The notes under the pieces are model-generated. The model saw only the letters and a list, made by a program, of their open reading frames with translations, had not been told where the DNA came from and ran no database searches. A program made the position numbers and the translations under genes. Positions 1-10,488 of a stretch of 61,287 bases of DNA are shown here, piece after piece. Every line of letters starts with the position of its first letter. Position 1 is the stretch's first letter. Source of the DNA: Bacilli bacterium (GTDB lineage Bacteria; Bacillota; Bacilli; Bacillales; Amphibacillaceae); assembly GCA_012518125.1 (NCBI GenBank), contig JAAYTF010000140.1:1-61287 (forward strand). The letters run 5' to 3'.

Positions 1-10
1 GTGCACAATA

Positions 11-127
<117 letters not shown>

Positions 128-139
128 CTACATATTGCC

Positions 140-187
140 AGCAAGGGTATTAGTTGGATGAACCAACTAGTATCCTTGCTTTTTTTT
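140..187 (+). terminator. rrn operon intrinsic terminator
   Basis: An 18-bp stem (140-157 with 163-180, including G-U pairs) closes a 5-nt loop and is followed by a run of eight T. It ends the rRNA operon, so ctsR must rely on its own promoter. Confidence 0.93.
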
Positions 188-265
188 GGGAAAATGAAGA
201 TGGATGTTGAAAATACATATGCTCATACTTACAAATAATAAAAATACGTCATATAAACTTACTTG

Positions 266-294
266 TTGGCATGACGTCGATAATGACGTATAAT
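266..294 (+). promoter_or_regulatory. Sigma-A type promoter of the ctsR operon
   Basis: TTGGCA at 266-271 and TATAAT at 289-294 with a 17-bp spacer. Transcription should start near 300, so the CtsR repeats at 305-321 would sit on the initiation region. Confidence 0.8.
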
Positions 295-304
295 AATATT
301 GATA

Positions 305-321
305 AGTCAAAGTTAGTCAAA
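305..321 (+). promoter_or_regulatory. CtsR operator (heptad direct repeat)
   Basis: AGTCAAA at 305-311, a 3-nt gap, then AGTCAAA at 315-321. This fits the CtsR consensus of tandem RGTCAAA heptads spaced by three bases. Its place just downstream of the -10 predicts repression by CtsR until heat or protein stress, that is, autoregulation of ctsR-mcsA-mcsB-clpC. Confidence 0.9.
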
Positions 322-384
322 ATCAACACCAACTAGTATATCAACTCCTGCAAATGGCAAATATTTAAGGAGGATTCGGGCATC

Positions 385-849
385 ATGAGTATTTCAGATA
401 TCATTGAGCAATATTTAAAGAAAATTATTCATGATAACGAACATAAATCGATTGAAATAAGGCGCAGTGAGTTGGCTGATTTGTTTCAATGCGTTCCATC
501 GCAAATCAATTATGTCATCAATACGCGTTTTACGATAGAAAGAGGGTATTTAATCGAAAGCAAGCGGGGCGGTGGAGGATACATCCGCATTTCACGCATA
601 GAACATGAAGACGACTATGAATTGATCGAACATTTGATTGAACTTGTGAAACCTGAAATTTCTCAACAACAAGCCGAAGATATTATCGAGCGTTTATACG
701 AAAATGAGATCATTTCGAAGCGTGAAAAGAGGTTAATGCAGGCGGCGATAGACCGTGAAGTGTTAGCGGTTGAGTTACCTATTCGCGACAAGATTCGTTC
801 GCGTGTATTAAGAAAAATGTTAAATACGTTAAAAATCGTTGAAGAGTGA
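385..849 (+). CDS. ctsR: CtsR, class III stress-gene repressor
   Basis: 154 aa, the usual length for CtsR. A winged helix-turn-helix fills roughly the first 70 residues, with the glycine-rich wing RGGGGYIRI at 61-69; its Arg is the residue McsB phosphorylates in Bacillus relatives. The C-terminal half is the dimerisation and McsB/ClpC contact domain. CtsR represses clp genes at heptad repeats such as the one just upstream. The start follows TAAGGAGG at a good distance. It is first in ctsR-mcsA-mcsB-clpC, although 165 bases separate it from mcsA. Confidence 0.97.
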   Translation: MSISDIIEQYLKKIIHDNEHKSIEIRRSELADLFQCVPSQINYVINTRFTIERGYLIESKRGGGGYIRISRIEHEDDYELIEHLIELVKPEISQQQAEDIIERLYENEIISKREKRLMQAAIDREVLAVELPIRDKIRSRVLRKMLNTLKIVEE

Positions 850-918
850 CATACAAACATTTGTCATGAAAAATTTACAATAAACAAATCACAAAATGCC
901 AAATGTCATCTAAAATAA

Positions 919-947
919 TTAGCGGGAAGATGGTTTGAATGTATAAT
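919..947 (+). promoter_or_regulatory. Possible internal promoter before mcsA
   Basis: A perfect TATAAT at 942-947 lies in the 165-base ctsR-mcsA gap. The matching -35 (TTAGCG at 919-924, 17-bp spacer) is poor. The long spacer inside this operon makes a secondary start plausible but unproven. Confidence 0.3.
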
Positions 948-1014
948 AAAGCAAAAAACGATATAAATTGGAAAACGCAAGTCGGCGTGTAATTTCGTTA
1001 AGGAGGGCAATAAA

Positions 1015-1551
1015 ATGCTATGCACCGAATGTCAAAAACGTACCGCTACATTGCACTATACGCAAATAATTAACGGAGAAAAAACCGAAGTTCACGTATG
1101 CGAAGTTTGTGCACAAAAGAAAGGTTATTCATTTCCGGGCGACGAACCTTACACGTTGCATGATTTGTTGACGGGTCTGTTCAATGTTACATCCCCAGGC
1201 CTTGATGTGAAAGAAGATAATTTCTTTAATCAATTTAACGAACTTACCTGCGATCATTGCCAACTTTCGTTTTCAGAATTTCAACGAATCGGAAAATTTG
1301 GCTGTACCAATTGCTATGACACGTTCAAAGCAAAATTGCCAGCGATTTTCCGGAAAGTTCATAGCGGCAACACGAAACACGATGGGAAAATTCCGAAACG
1401 AAAAGGCGGTAACTTGCATATTAAAAAAGAAATCGAGCGGTACAGGGAGTATTTGCAGCAACTAATCAAGGAAGAAAATTTTGAAGAAGCGGCTGTCATT
1501 AGAGACCGGATAAAAGATCTGGAAAAGCTTCAAGGAGGAAATGAATCATGA
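1015..1551 (+). CDS. mcsA: McsA, activator of the McsB arginine kinase
   Basis: 178 aa. It carries CxxC pairs at residues 3/6 and 29/32 and a second set in the middle (CDHC and CTNC), as expected of the zinc-binding McsA. A C-terminal UVR domain (about 135-175, [14 protein letters not shown]) contacts the Clp machinery. McsA binds and activates McsB and helps relieve CtsR repression. The start follows AAGGAGGG. The stop overlaps the mcsB start by 4 nt, indicating translational coupling. Confidence 0.96.
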   Translation: MLCTECQKRTATLHYTQIINGEKTEVHVCEVCAQKKGYSFPGDEPYTLHDLLTGLFNVTSPGLDVKEDNFFNQFNELTCDHCQLSFSEFQRIGKFGCTNCYDTFKAKLPAIFRKVHSGNTKHDGKIPKRKGGNLHIKKEIERYREYLQQLIKEENFEEAAVIRDRIKDLEKLQGGNES

Positions 1552-2603
1552 GTCTGGAACAATTTATGAATGAAGCGATCAGTCCGTGGATGCGAGTGGA
1601 AGGGCCGGAAAATGACATCGTATTGAGCACGAGAATCCGCCTTGCCCGCAACTTTGAAAAAGTGACATTTCCCATTATTGCGAATGAAGATGAATTGCGA
1701 AGCGTGATAGAGTTCATGAAAGAAAACTACGAAGGAAAGTCTTATGCCAATTATCAAAATTTGGCGTTCATCGAGATGGAAGACTTGTCCCATATCGAAA
1801 AGCGGGTGCTCGTCGAAAAGCATTTGATCAGCCCTTTCTTAACGAAAGCTCGCGCTTCAGGTGTGCTCGTTTCGGAAAATGAACAATTGTCAATCATGGT
1901 GAATGAAGAGGATCATATTCGGATACAACTATATTTTCCTGGCTTCCAAATGAAGCAAGCTCTCGATCATGCTTTTGAATTGGACGATTGGTTGGAGGAA
2001 AAAATCGATTTCGCTTTTGATGAGAGATGGGGATATTTGACAAGTTGTCCGACAAACGTCGGTACAGGTATGCGTGCGTCCGTCATGATTCATTTACCTG
2101 CCTTGGTTTTGACGAAACGGATCAATCAAATGATTCCGGCCATCAATCAGTTCGGTTTCGTCGTCCGTGGCATATATGGCGAAGGAACGGAAGCGCTTGG
2201 GAATTTATTCCAAGTTTCAAACCAAATAACTTTAGGCAAATCAGAAGAAGATATTGTTGAAGACCTCGAAAGTGTGATCATCAATTTGGTCGAGCAGGAG
2301 CGGGAAGCGAGACATTATTTGCTCCATACATCGGGCAAAAAATTGGAGGATCAAATTTTCCGTTCGTATGGAATTCTAAAATATGGCAGAATTATTGAAT
2401 CGCAAGAAGCTTCGGCAAGGATTTCAGACGTCCGTTTAGGTGTTGATTTGGGTATGATCAAAGATGTTTCGCACAATGTGTTGAACGAACTGATGGTGCT
2501 CACACAGCCTGGCTTTTTACAACATTATGCCAAAAAAGTGTTGACGACAAGCGAACGGGACGTATTGCGAGCGACGTTGATTCGCGAACGTTTGAATATA
2601 TAA
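1548..2603 (+). CDS. mcsB: McsB protein-arginine kinase
   Basis: 351 aa, phosphagen-kinase fold. Visible motifs are STRIRLARN near residue 27, in the ATP-binding N-terminus, and NEEDHIRIQ near 120, holding the catalytic Glu/Asp. McsB phosphorylates arginines on misfolded proteins, marking them for ClpCP, and on CtsR, removing it from DNA. It overlaps mcsA by 4 nt and is followed 17 nt later by clpC, so tag and unfoldase are made together. Confidence 0.97.
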   Translation: MSLEQFMNEAISPWMRVEGPENDIVLSTRIRLARNFEKVTFPIIANEDELRSVIEFMKENYEGKSYANYQNLAFIEMEDLSHIEKRVLVEKHLISPFLTKARASGVLVSENEQLSIMVNEEDHIRIQLYFPGFQMKQALDHAFELDDWLEEKIDFAFDERWGYLTSCPTNVGTGMRASVMIHLPALVLTKRINQMIPAINQFGFVVRGIYGEGTEALGNLFQVSNQITLGKSEEDIVEDLESVIINLVEQEREARHYLLHTSGKKLEDQIFRSYGILKYGRIIESQEASARISDVRLGVDLGMIKDVSHNVLNELMVLTQPGFLQHYAKKVLTTSERDVLRATLIRERLNI

Positions 2604-2620
2604 ATAAGGAGGCAAAACAT

Positions 2621-5065
2621 ATGATGTTTGGAAGATTTACTGAAAGAGCGCAAAAAGTGTTGGCATTGGCGCAACAAGAAGCGATTCGTCTAGGACATAG
2701 CAATATCGGCACGGAACATATTCTGCTCGGATTGGTCCGTGAAGGCGAAGGCATCGCTGCCAAAGCGTTGAAAGCATTGGGCGTCGATGGGAAACAAATT
2801 CAAGAAGAAATTGAAAAAATGGTCGGACGTGGCCAGCAGCCGATGAAGGCGATCCATTACACTCCGAGGGCGAAAAAAGTTGTCGAGCTTTCACAAGATG
2901 AAGCGCGCAAACTTAGCCACCCATATGTAGGGACGGAACATCTTCTGCTCGGGTTGATTCGCGAAGGAGAAGGAGTCGCAGCAAGGGTTTTACATAACTT
3001 GAACATCAGTTTAAATAAGGCAAGACAACAAGTGCTTCAATTGTTGGGAACAAATGATGCGCAATCGTCTCACGCGGGAAGAGGGCAAAGTTCGACTGTA
3101 AATACGCCGACGCTTGATTCATTAGCCCGTGACTTGACAGAAAGCGCCCGTGAAGGAAAAATCGATCCAGTTATCGGACGCGATAAAGAAATTGAACGAA
3201 TCATTCAAATTTTAAGCCGGCGCACAAAAAACAACCCGGTGTTGATTGGTGAGCCTGGTGTCGGTAAAACGGCTGTCGTTGAAGGCTTGGCACATAAAAT
3301 CATCAACAACGAAGTGCCTGAGACGCTTAGAAATAAACGGGTCATGACGTTGGATATGGGCACGGTCGTTGCGGGTACGAAGTATCGCGGCGAATTCGAA
3401 GATCGTTTGAAAAAAGTGATGGACGAAATTCGCAACGCTGGAAACGTCATTTTATTTATCGACGAATTGCATACGCTCATTGGAGCAGGCGGAGCAGAAG
3501 GAGCCATCGATGCTTCAAACATCTTGAAGCCTGCGCTTGCCCGCGGTGAATTGCAATGCATCGGCGCCACGACGTTGGATGAATATCGCAAATATATCGA
3601 AAAAGATGCCGCGCTTGAAAGACGTTTCCAACCGATCCAAGTCGATGAACCGACGATTGAAGAAACGATTCAAATTTTGAAAGGTTTGCGAGACAGATAC
3701 GAAGCGCACCATCGCGTCACGATCACCGATGAAGCGATCCGTGCGGCAGCGGAATTGTCGCATCGATACATTACCGATCGCTTCTTGCCGGATAAAGCAA
3801 TCGATTTGATTGACGAGGCGGGTTCGCGCGTCCGTTTGCAATCATATACGATGCCGCCAAACTTGAAAGAATTGGAAGCGGAACTTGAAGAAGTGAAAAA
3901 AGAAAAAGATTCCGCCGTCTTAAGCCAAGAATTTGAAAAAGCGGCCGCATTACGGGATAAAGAACAGAAATTGCGCGAACAAGTCGAACAGAGGAAAAAT
4001 GAATGGAAAGCAAAACAAGGCAAGGAAAATTTGGCGGTCACAGCGGCTGACATTGAAAAAGTCGTTTCTGCTTGGACGGGAATCCCGGTTGTCAGCTTGT
4101 CGAGAGATGAAAGTGAACGTCTCTTGAATTTAGAGAAAATTTTACACGAACGTGTCATCGGTCAGGAAGAAGCGGTCAATGCCGTTGCAAAAGCGATTCG
4201 TCGTGCCCGTGCAGGGTTGAAAGATCCGAAAAGACCGATCGGTTCGTTCATTTTCTTAGGTCCGACTGGTGTCGGGAAAACGGAATTGGCCCGTGCGTTA
4301 GCAGAAGCGATGTTTGCTGATGAAGATGCGATGATCCGCATCGATATGTCCGAATATATGGAGAAACATACGACTTCACGTTTAGTCGGTTCCCCTCCAG
4401 GTTATGTCGGACATGAAGAAGGCGGTCAATTGACAGAAAAAGTTCGCCGTAAACCTTATTCGGTCGTTTTGTTTGATGAAATCGAAAAAGCCCATCCGGA
4501 AGTGTTCAACATCTTGCTTCAAGTGCTCGAGGATGGCCGCCTCACAGATTCAAAAGGGCGAACGGTCGATTTCCGCAACACCGTTCTCATCATGACATCG
4601 AATGTCGGTGCAAGCGAGTTGCAGCGGAACCGTTATGTTGGATTTAATTTGGGCGACAAGGAGCAAGAGCACAATCAAATGAAATCGAAAGTGATGGACG
4701 AACTGAAACGAACGTTCCGTCCGGAATTTTTAAACCGCATCGATGAAATTATCGTATTCCATTCATTAGAGAAGGAACATATACAAGACATTGTCAAACT
4801 CATGGTGAAACAAGTGCAAGAGCGTCTAAAAGAAATGGACATCGAATTTACTATGACGCCAAGAGCGATCGAAAAATTGGCGGAACAAGGCTTCGACCCT
4901 GAATACGGGGCTCGTCCGTTGCGCCGGGCCATCCAAAAAAATATTGAAGACTTGATTTCTGAAGAGCTGATCAAAGGAACGATTAAAAAGGGCGACGAAG
5001 TGAAAATCGGCTTGAACAACAAAGGGGAATTCATCATTTTGGATAAACTGTCGAAAACAAGCTAG
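2621..5065 (+). CDS. clpC: ClpC, AAA+ unfoldase of the ClpCP protease
   Basis: 814 aa. Domains in order: two N-terminal Clp repeats (about 1-145), AAA+ module 1 with Walker A GEPGVGKT at 210-217, a coiled middle domain with a UVR-like segment (about 410-475), then AAA+ module 2 with GPTGVGKT at 547-554. It unfolds substrates, including phospho-arginine-marked ones, and feeds them to ClpP. The start is ATGATG behind AAGGAGGC; either Met is possible. A perfect 11-bp terminator overlaps the stop codon. Confidence 0.98.
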   Translation: MMFGRFTERAQKVLALAQQEAIRLGHSNIGTEHILLGLVREGEGIAAKALKALGVDGKQIQEEIEKMVGRGQQPMKAIHYTPRAKKVVELSQDEARKLSHPYVGTEHLLLGLIREGEGVAARVLHNLNISLNKARQQVLQLLGTNDAQSSHAGRGQSSTVNTPTLDSLARDLTESAREGKIDPVIGRDKEIERIIQILSRRTKNNPVLIGEPGVGKTAVVEGLAHKIINNEVPETLRNKRVMTLDMGTVVAGTKYRGEFEDRLKKVMDEIRNAGNVILFIDELHTLIGAGGAEGAIDASNILKPALARGELQCIGATTLDEYRKYIEKDAALERRFQPIQVDEPTIEETIQILKGLRDRYEAHHRVTITDEAIRAAAELSHRYITDRFLPDKAIDLIDEAGSRVRLQSYTMPPNLKELEAELEEVKKEKDSAVLSQEFEKAAALRDKEQKLREQVEQRKNEWKAKQGKENLAVTAADIEKVVSAWTGIPVVSLSRDESERLLNLEKILHERVIGQEEAVNAVAKAIRRARAGLKDPKRPIGSFIFLGPTGVGKTELARALAEAMFADEDAMIRIDMSEYMEKHTTSRLVGSPPGYVGHEEGGQLTEKVRRKPYSVVLFDEIEKAHPEVFNILLQVLEDGRLTDSKGRTVDFRNTVLIMTSNVGASELQRNRYVGFNLGDKEQEHNQMKSKVMDELKRTFRPEFLNRIDEIIVFHSLEKEHIQDIVKLMVKQVQERLKEMDIEFTMTPRAIEKLAEQGFDPEYGARPLRRAIQKNIEDLISEELIKGTIKKGDEVKIGLNNKGEFIILDKLSKTS

Positions 5066-5088
5066 CGTTTTTAACGCTAGCTTCGTTT
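5059..5088 (+). terminator. Terminator overlapping the clpC stop codon
   Basis: AAGCTAGCGTT (5059-5069) pairs perfectly with AACGCTAGCTT (5073-5083) across a TTT loop. Only a weak T-tract (CGTTT) follows, so partial readthrough into radA, 37 nt further on, is likely. Confidence 0.75.
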
Positions 5089-5124
5089 CATCATGCAAAC
5101 TTCATTTTGAAAGGAATGACAGAT

Positions 5125-6489
5125 TTGGCGAAACAAAAAACGATTTATGTCTGTCAAGAATGCGGTTACGAATCGTTGAAATGGATGGGGAAATGCACGA
5201 ATTGCAACAGCTGGAACTCGTTCGTCGAGGAAGTGAAAACGCAAGGAAAAGACAGAAGCATGTCCATGGTGCCATCGACGAAACCGATGAAAATAAGTGA
5301 AGTAAAAAGAGAAAAAGAAATTCGGCTGAAGACTGCAATCGGGGAATTTGACCGCGTGTTGGGCGGCGGGATCGTACCCGGTTCGCTCGTTTTAATCGGC
5401 GGCGATCCGGGTATAGGAAAATCGACGTTGCTTTTGCAAGTCTCCGAAAAAATCGCCAAGCAACATTTGCCGGTGTTATACGTCTCCGGAGAAGAATCGC
5501 CGCAACAGACGAAACTGCGCGCCGACCGCCTCGAAATCGATGAAGACAATTTATACATTTTGGCGGAGACGAATTTAGGTGTCATTAGTCATTACATCGG
5601 CGAAATTAAACCGGCTTTTGTCGTCATCGATTCCATTCAAACGATGTACAAAGAAGAAATCACGAGCGCGCCAGGAAGCGTCTCGCAAGTGCGTGAATGT
5701 ACGATGGATTTGATGCGCATCGCCAAAACGAATCATATCCCGATCTTTATCGTTGGACATGTCACGAAAGAAGGGGCCATTGCCGGACCGCGCATGCTCG
5801 AGCATATGGTCGATGTCGTTTTATATTTCGAAGGTGAAAGGCATCATACATACCGCATCATACGCAGTGTGAAAAACCGTTTCGGCAGCACGAATGAAAT
5901 GGGCATTTTTGAGATGAAAGAAAAAGGTTTGGAAGAGGTGCTCAACCCTTCCGAAATTTTCTTGGAAGAACGGTCACGCGGTGCATCCGGTTCGACGGTT
6001 GTCGCTTCGATGGAAGGCACGCGCCCGGTGTTGGTTGAAATTCAAGCGTTGATTGCACCTTCAAGCTTCGGCAATCCGCGACGTATGGCAACGGGAATCG
6101 ATTCGAATCGCGTTCCGCTAATCATGGCCGTATTGGAAAAGCGCGTCGGTTTGATGCTGCAAAACCAAGATGCGTACATCAAAGTTGCCGGCGGGGTCAA
6201 ATTGGACGAGCCTGCCATCGATTTGGCGATTGCCGTAAGCATCGCTTCGAGCTTTCGCGATCAACCGACAAATCCCGAAGACATCTTTATCGGTGAAGTT
6301 GGTTTGACCGGGGAAATCAGACGAGTATCGAGGATCGAACAACGTGTCCAGGAAGCGGCGAAATTAGGATTCAAACGCGTCATTTGTTCGAAAAACAACA
6401 TCGATGGTTGGAATCCGCCGAAAAATATTGAAGTCATCGGCGTGAAAACGGTGCAAGAAGCTTTGAACATCGGGCTTCGACCGCAATAA
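5125..6489 (+). CDS. radA: RadA, DNA branch-migration and repair ATPase
   Basis: 454 aa. A C4 zinc finger sits at C10, C13, C24 and C27, a RecA-like ATPase follows with Walker [10 protein letters not shown] from residue 93, then the RadA signature KNRFG and a C-terminal Lon-protease-like domain. It processes recombination intermediates. I chose TTG 5125 because GAAAGGA lies 9 nt upstream and the protein then begins MAKQKT, like relatives; ATG 5116 directly abuts that Shine-Dalgarno. In many Bacillales disA follows radA; here it does not. Confidence 0.95.
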   Translation: MAKQKTIYVCQECGYESLKWMGKCTNCNSWNSFVEEVKTQGKDRSMSMVPSTKPMKISEVKREKEIRLKTAIGEFDRVLGGGIVPGSLVLIGGDPGIGKSTLLLQVSEKIAKQHLPVLYVSGEESPQQTKLRADRLEIDEDNLYILAETNLGVISHYIGEIKPAFVVIDSIQTMYKEEITSAPGSVSQVRECTMDLMRIAKTNHIPIFIVGHVTKEGAIAGPRMLEHMVDVVLYFEGERHHTYRIIRSVKNRFGSTNEMGIFEMKEKGLEEVLNPSEIFLEERSRGASGSTVVASMEGTRPVLVEIQALIAPSSFGNPRRMATGIDSNRVPLIMAVLEKRVGLMLQNQDAYIKVAGGVKLDEPAIDLAIAVSIASSFRDQPTNPEDIFIGEVGLTGEIRRVSRIEQRVQEAAKLGFKRVICSKNNIDGWNPPKNIEVIGVKTVQEALNIGLRPQ

Positions 6490-6559
6490 AATACTTTAAT
6501 CAGCCCTTTACGCCGGCGTCGTTTTGCAACGTGCACGATAAACCAAAATTCGATGATTA

Positions 6560-6632
6560 TTGACAAACAAATTTTCATATGGTAGAATCTTTTGTTTACT
6601 TAATTGACGCGTGTTTTTGCCTATGATATGAT
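6560..6632 (+). promoter_or_regulatory. Tandem sigma-A promoters for yacL
   Basis: Promoter 1 is TTGACA 6560-6565, a 17-bp spacer and TAGAAT 6583-6588. Promoter 2 is TTGACG 6604-6609, a 17-bp spacer and TATGAT 6627-6632. Both fit consensus well and lie in the 231-base gap where disA would be expected, giving yacL and probably gltX an independent start. Confidence 0.75.
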
Positions 6633-6720
6633 TTTGTTATAGAGGTGTATTCTTTTTCCAAATTTGTGATTATATTAACACGAACAAGTCAATAATACGG
6701 GATAGGAGGTGTAATAATCG

Positions 6721-7812
6721 ATGTTAAAACGAGTCATCCATTTATTTTTCATCATCAGCGGCGGAACGTTGGGATTCCTTTATTTCCCAAACATCATTAG
6801 GTTAATTGGCATCACGGACAACGTATGGTATACGACGCCGTATTTTGGCACGATTGTCGGGGCTATCATATTTATTTTTATTTCATTTTTATTGGCGGAT
6901 TATATTTTGGATTTCCTGAAGTGGATCGAAGAAAGTTTGGTGAAAATCCCGCTTATCGATTTGTTGTTTGGAACGTTGGGGCTTATTTCTGGTTTATTGG
7001 TTGCCTATCTCATTAACATAACCCTTCAAGATATAAGCTTAAAAATCATTTCCGAAATCGTACCGCTATTTTTAACGATCGTATTTGGATATTTAGGGTT
7101 CCAAGTCGGTTTTAGAAGAAGAGAAGAATTTATGAATTTGTTTTCCAAAGCGCGCAAAGAAAAAGGTAAAAAGCAAGATGACGACGAGGAAAAAGTTTTG
7201 CGCACAAAACCGAAAATTTTGGATACGAGCGTTATCATCGACGGGCGCATCGCCGATATTTGCCAGACGAAATTTTTGGAAGGAACGATCGTCATCCCGC
7301 GCTTCGTATTGGAAGAACTGCAGCACATCGCCGACTCGTCCGACGTGCTGAAGCGAAACCGGGGGCGACGCGGACTTGACATTTTGAATCGGATCCAAAA
7401 AGAAATGGATGCACACGTCGAAATTTACGAGGGCGATTTTGACGATATTCAAGAAGTCGACAGCAAGCTCGTGCAACTTGCGAAAAAAATTGATGGGGTC
7501 GTCGTGACGAACGATTTCAATTTGAACAAAGTTTGTGAGCTGCAAAAGGTTGAAGTGTTGAACATAAACGATTTGGCCAACGCGGTGAAACCGGTCGTCT
7601 TGCCTGGCGAGGAATTGGTTGTCCAGGTCATCAAAGACGGGAAAGAACAACGCCAGGGCATCGCATATTTGGACGACGGCACGATGATTGTCGTTGAAGA
7701 AGGCCGCGATTACATCGGCAAAACGATTGAAGTCCTCATTACGAGCGTGTTGCAGACTTCAGCTGGGCGGATGATTTTTGCAAAACCGAAATTACTTGAA
7801 AAGGCGCTGTAA
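6721..7812 (+). CDS. yacL: YacL, membrane PIN/TRAM-domain protein
   Basis: 363 aa. The first 135 residues hold four hydrophobic segments, so the N-terminus is membrane-embedded. A PIN nuclease-like domain follows (about 165-290, beginning [14 protein letters not shown] with its acidic metal ligands and ending [11 protein letters not shown]), and then a C-terminal TRAM RNA-binding domain. The fold predicts an RNase or RNA-binding role at the membrane, but the substrate is not established. The start follows TAGGAGGTG. It lies between radA and gltX as in Staphylococcus. Confidence 0.93.
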   Translation: MLKRVIHLFFIISGGTLGFLYFPNIIRLIGITDNVWYTTPYFGTIVGAIIFIFISFLLADYILDFLKWIEESLVKIPLIDLLFGTLGLISGLLVAYLINITLQDISLKIISEIVPLFLTIVFGYLGFQVGFRRREEFMNLFSKARKEKGKKQDDDEEKVLRTKPKILDTSVIIDGRIADICQTKFLEGTIVIPRFVLEELQHIADSSDVLKRNRGRRGLDILNRIQKEMDAHVEIYEGDFDDIQEVDSKLVQLAKKIDGVVVTNDFNLNKVCELQKVEVLNINDLANAVKPVVLPGEELVVQVIKDGKEQRQGIAYLDDGTMIVVEEGRDYIGKTIEVLITSVLQTSAGRMIFAKPKLLEKAL

Positions 7813-7926
7813 AAAAGGTATAAATATATAAGTGTACAAAGAACGAATCGGAACGAATAAGAAATCATTCTATATATCGCATTGCGTCATTCCTGCCGCT
7901 TTTGCGCGGGGTTCATATTGGCTGAG

Positions 7927-7962
7927 TTGCTCATCATTGAGCAATGACATTATCGATTTTTT
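7927..7962 (+). other. Hairpin in the gltX leader
   Basis: TTGCTCA (7927-7933) pairs with TGAGCAA (7938-7944) around a TCAT loop. TTTTTT appears only 12 nt later, so it is not a classical terminator. It lies 20-55 nt before the gltX start and could be a weak attenuator or an RNA-stability element. Confidence 0.35.
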
Positions 7963-7981
7963 CGGAGAAAGAGGGAAAAAG

Positions 7982-9448
7982 ATGGCAAAAGAAGTCCGCG
8001 TAAGATACGCACCTAGCCCGACGGGACACTTGCATATCGGGAACGCTCGTACAGCGCTTTTCAACTATTTGTTTGCACGGCATCATGGTGGTAAGTTCAT
8101 CATTCGCACGGAAGATACGGATACAAAACGGAACATCGAAGGTGGCGAAGAGAGCCAGTTTCGTTTTTTAAAATGGTTGGGAATCGAATGGGATGAAGGA
8201 GCCGATATCGGCGGACCATACGGACCATATCGCCAAACGGAACGACTCGACATTTATAAGAAATATGTCGATGAACTGTTGGCGCGCGGCCTTGCTTATG
8301 AATGTTTCATGACCGAAGAAGAGTTGGAAAAAGAACGCGAAGAACAGCTCAAACGTGGTGAAGTGCCAAAATATTCCGGTGCGCACCGCAATTTGTCGGA
8401 AGAGGAAAAAGCGAAATTCCGCGCGGAAGGTCGGAAACCGGCCATCCGTTTCAAAGTGCCGGAAAACAAAACGTATACGTTCAACGACATGATCCGCGGG
8501 AACATTTCCATCGAGTCGAGCGACTATGGCGATTGGGTCATCATGAAAAAAGACGGCATTCCTACGTACAATTTCGCAGTTGTCATCGACGATCATTTAA
8601 TGAACATCACGCACGTCTTGCGTGGTGAAGAACATATTTCCAATACACCGCGGCAGTTGATGATTTACGAGGCATTCGGCTGGGAACCTCCCCAATTCGG
8701 CCATATGGCGCTCATTTTGAATGAAGAACGGAAAAAACTGAGCAAACGCGATGAACATATCATGCAATTTATCGAACAATACAAAGAATTGGGCTACTTG
8801 CCGGAAGCCATGTTCAACTTCATCACGCTGTTAGGCTGGTCGCCGGAAGGGGAAGAAGAAATCTTCGATAAAGAAACGTTGATCGACATTTTTGATGAAA
8901 CGCGCCTTTCTGCGTCGCCTGCAGTTTTCGATGTGAAAAAATTGCAGTGGATGAATGGCGAATATATCAAAAAAGCAGATGCAGAAACGGTAATTGAACT
9001 TGCGTTGCCGCATTTGATCAAAGCGGGAAAAGTCGATGAAAATGATGAAGCGCAAGTGGAACGCGCAAAAAAGATCATCTTGCTCTATCAAGAACAGCTG
9101 CATTTCGGCGCACAGATTGTCGAATTGACGGAACTGTTCTTCAAAGATGAAGTCGAATATGATGAAGAAGCGTGGGAAGTATTGCGTGGCGACCAAGTAG
9201 TCGAAGTGTTGCAAGTTTTCGCCGATCAATTGATTCATTTGGATGAATTTACCGTGGACAACATTAAACAAGCGATGAAAGCTACGCAAAAAGAAACGAA
9301 GCAGCGCGGTCGGAATTTGTTCATGCCGATTCGTGTGGCGACCACCGGCCAAACGCACGGACCGGAACTTCCGAAAGCCCTCGAATTGTTAGGAAAAAAG
9401 GTCGTCGTCCGCCGTTTGGACGATGTGTTAAAAAAATTAGAAAATTAA
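7982..9448 (+). CDS. gltX: Glutamyl-tRNA synthetase
   Basis: 488 aa, class I aminoacyl-tRNA synthetase. The HIGH-type motif is in [11 protein letters not shown] near residue 10 and the KMSKS-type motif appears as KLSKR near 245. It charges tRNA-Glu and, in Firmicutes, also tRNA-Gln for later amidation by GatCAB. The frame is open further upstream to 7832, but ATG 7982 follows GGAGAAAGAGGG and gives the usual length and the usual N-terminus [15 protein letters not shown]. Confidence 0.97.
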   Translation: MAKEVRVRYAPSPTGHLHIGNARTALFNYLFARHHGGKFIIRTEDTDTKRNIEGGEESQFRFLKWLGIEWDEGADIGGPYGPYRQTERLDIYKKYVDELLARGLAYECFMTEEELEKEREEQLKRGEVPKYSGAHRNLSEEEKAKFRAEGRKPAIRFKVPENKTYTFNDMIRGNISIESSDYGDWVIMKKDGIPTYNFAVVIDDHLMNITHVLRGEEHISNTPRQLMIYEAFGWEPPQFGHMALILNEERKKLSKRDEHIMQFIEQYKELGYLPEAMFNFITLLGWSPEGEEEIFDKETLIDIFDETRLSASPAVFDVKKLQWMNGEYIKKADAETVIELALPHLIKAGKVDENDEAQVERAKKIILLYQEQLHFGAQIVELTELFFKDEVEYDEEAWEVLRGDQVVEVLQVFADQLIHLDEFTVDNIKQAMKATQKETKQRGRNLFMPIRVATTGQTHGPELPKALELLGKKVVVRRLDDVLKKLEN

Positions 9449-9499
9449 TCGATTCACATTTTCAGCAAAATATAATATAGTAAAATTACAATCATATCG

Positions 9500-9762
9500 A
9501 AAAGCAATGATGGGAAGAAGTAGATAGCTGAAATTAATGACAGAGAAAATCACCTTTGGCTGAGAGTGATTATTAATTTTGGCTATTGAAATGCGTCCCG
9601 GAGCTCCATGGCTGAAATGGGAGTAAGCTATGGCGGCAACCGTCCGTTATCATGGCAAGAGTTGGGGGCAGTGTGCATTTTTTTGGAAAGAACTTGCTCC
9701 AAACAGAGTGGAACCGCGTGTAACAACGTCTCTGTGTAATGATACATGGAGGCGTTTTTTTA
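9500..9762 (+). promoter_or_regulatory. Cysteine-specific T-box leader of cysES
   Basis: The T-box core AGAGTGGAACCGCG is at 9705-9718, and a stem I-type region with a GAAGTAG segment starts near 9515. A candidate specifier codon TGC (Cys) at 9592-9594 sits in the usual GAA-codon context. A terminator hairpin (about 9725-9756) ends in eight T. Uncharged tRNA-Cys should stabilise the antiterminator and allow cysE-cysS transcription. The Cys assignment agrees with the genes downstream; exact stem boundaries are estimates. Confidence 0.93.
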
Positions 9763-9822
9763 ACGTTGAAAATAATATATGACACGTCATATTCACAAAT
9801 TTGAGAAAGGAGGGGCTCAAAC

Positions 9823-10488
9823 GTGTTTAAACGGATTCGCGAAGACATCGAAGTGATTTTCGAAAATGATCCAGCTGCAAGAACGTATCTTGAGGTCATT
9901 TTGACGTATTCCGGGTTACATGCGATTTGGGCTCATCGCATCGCACATTTTTTCTATAAGAGAAAACTTTATTTCATCGCTCGGCTCATCTCACAAATCA
10001 GCCGGTTTTTCACCGGCATCGAAATCCATCCGGGTGCAAAAATTGGCAGACGCTTTTTCATTGACCACGGCATGGGGGTCGTCATCGGCGAAACGTGTGA
10101 AATCGGCGATAACGTAACGATTTATCAAGGTGTCACGCTAGGCGGAACTGGACATGAAAAAGGGAAACGCCATCCGACGATCGAAGACAACGTCTTGATT
10201 GCCACCGGCGCAAAAGTGTTGGGGGCGATTACGATCGGCGAAAACTCAAAAGTCGGTGCCGGTTCTGTCGTATTGAAGGATGTCCCTCCGAATTGTACAG
10301 TTGTCGGCATACCGGGTAGAATTGTGAAGCAAGATGGCAAACGGGTCGCGCAAAAACTCGACCATAACATCTTGCCTGACCCGGTTTTCGAACGGTTGAC
10401 GGATTTGGAAAAACAAGTCGAAGAACTTAAGAAAGAAGTTCAGTCGTTAAAGGAAGGTAGAGAAGAACATGTCAATCACCATCTATAA
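9823..10488 (+). CDS. cysE: Serine O-acetyltransferase
   Basis: 221 aa with a GTG start behind AAAGGAGGGG. It has an N-terminal helical segment and a left-handed beta-helix of hexapeptide repeats (about 70-165, [19 protein letters not shown] with the catalytic His-Asp region), then a charged helical tail. It makes O-acetylserine from serine and acetyl-CoA, the first committed step of cysteine synthesis. Pairing with cysS under one T-box links cysteine supply to tRNA-Cys charging. Its last 20 nt overlap cysS. Confidence 0.96.
   Translation: MFKRIREDIEVIFENDPAARTYLEVILTYSGLHAIWAHRIAHFFYKRKLYFIARLISQISRFFTGIEIHPGAKIGRRFFIDHGMGVVIGETCEIGDNVTIYQGVTLGGTGHEKGKRHPTIEDNVLIATGAKVLGAITIGENSKVGAGSVVLKDVPPNCTVVGIPGRIVKQDGKRVAQKLDHNILPDPVFERLTDLEKQVEELKKEVQSLKEGREEHVNHHL

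Noticed and set aside
7927-7962. Intrinsic terminator before gltX
   Set aside because: The hairpin is real, but the T6 run lies 12 nt away and is not adjacent to the stem.
7832-7981. N-terminal extension of the gltX frame
   Set aside because: It encodes 50 residues unlike any synthetase N-terminus and lies before the good Shine-Dalgarno at about 7965.
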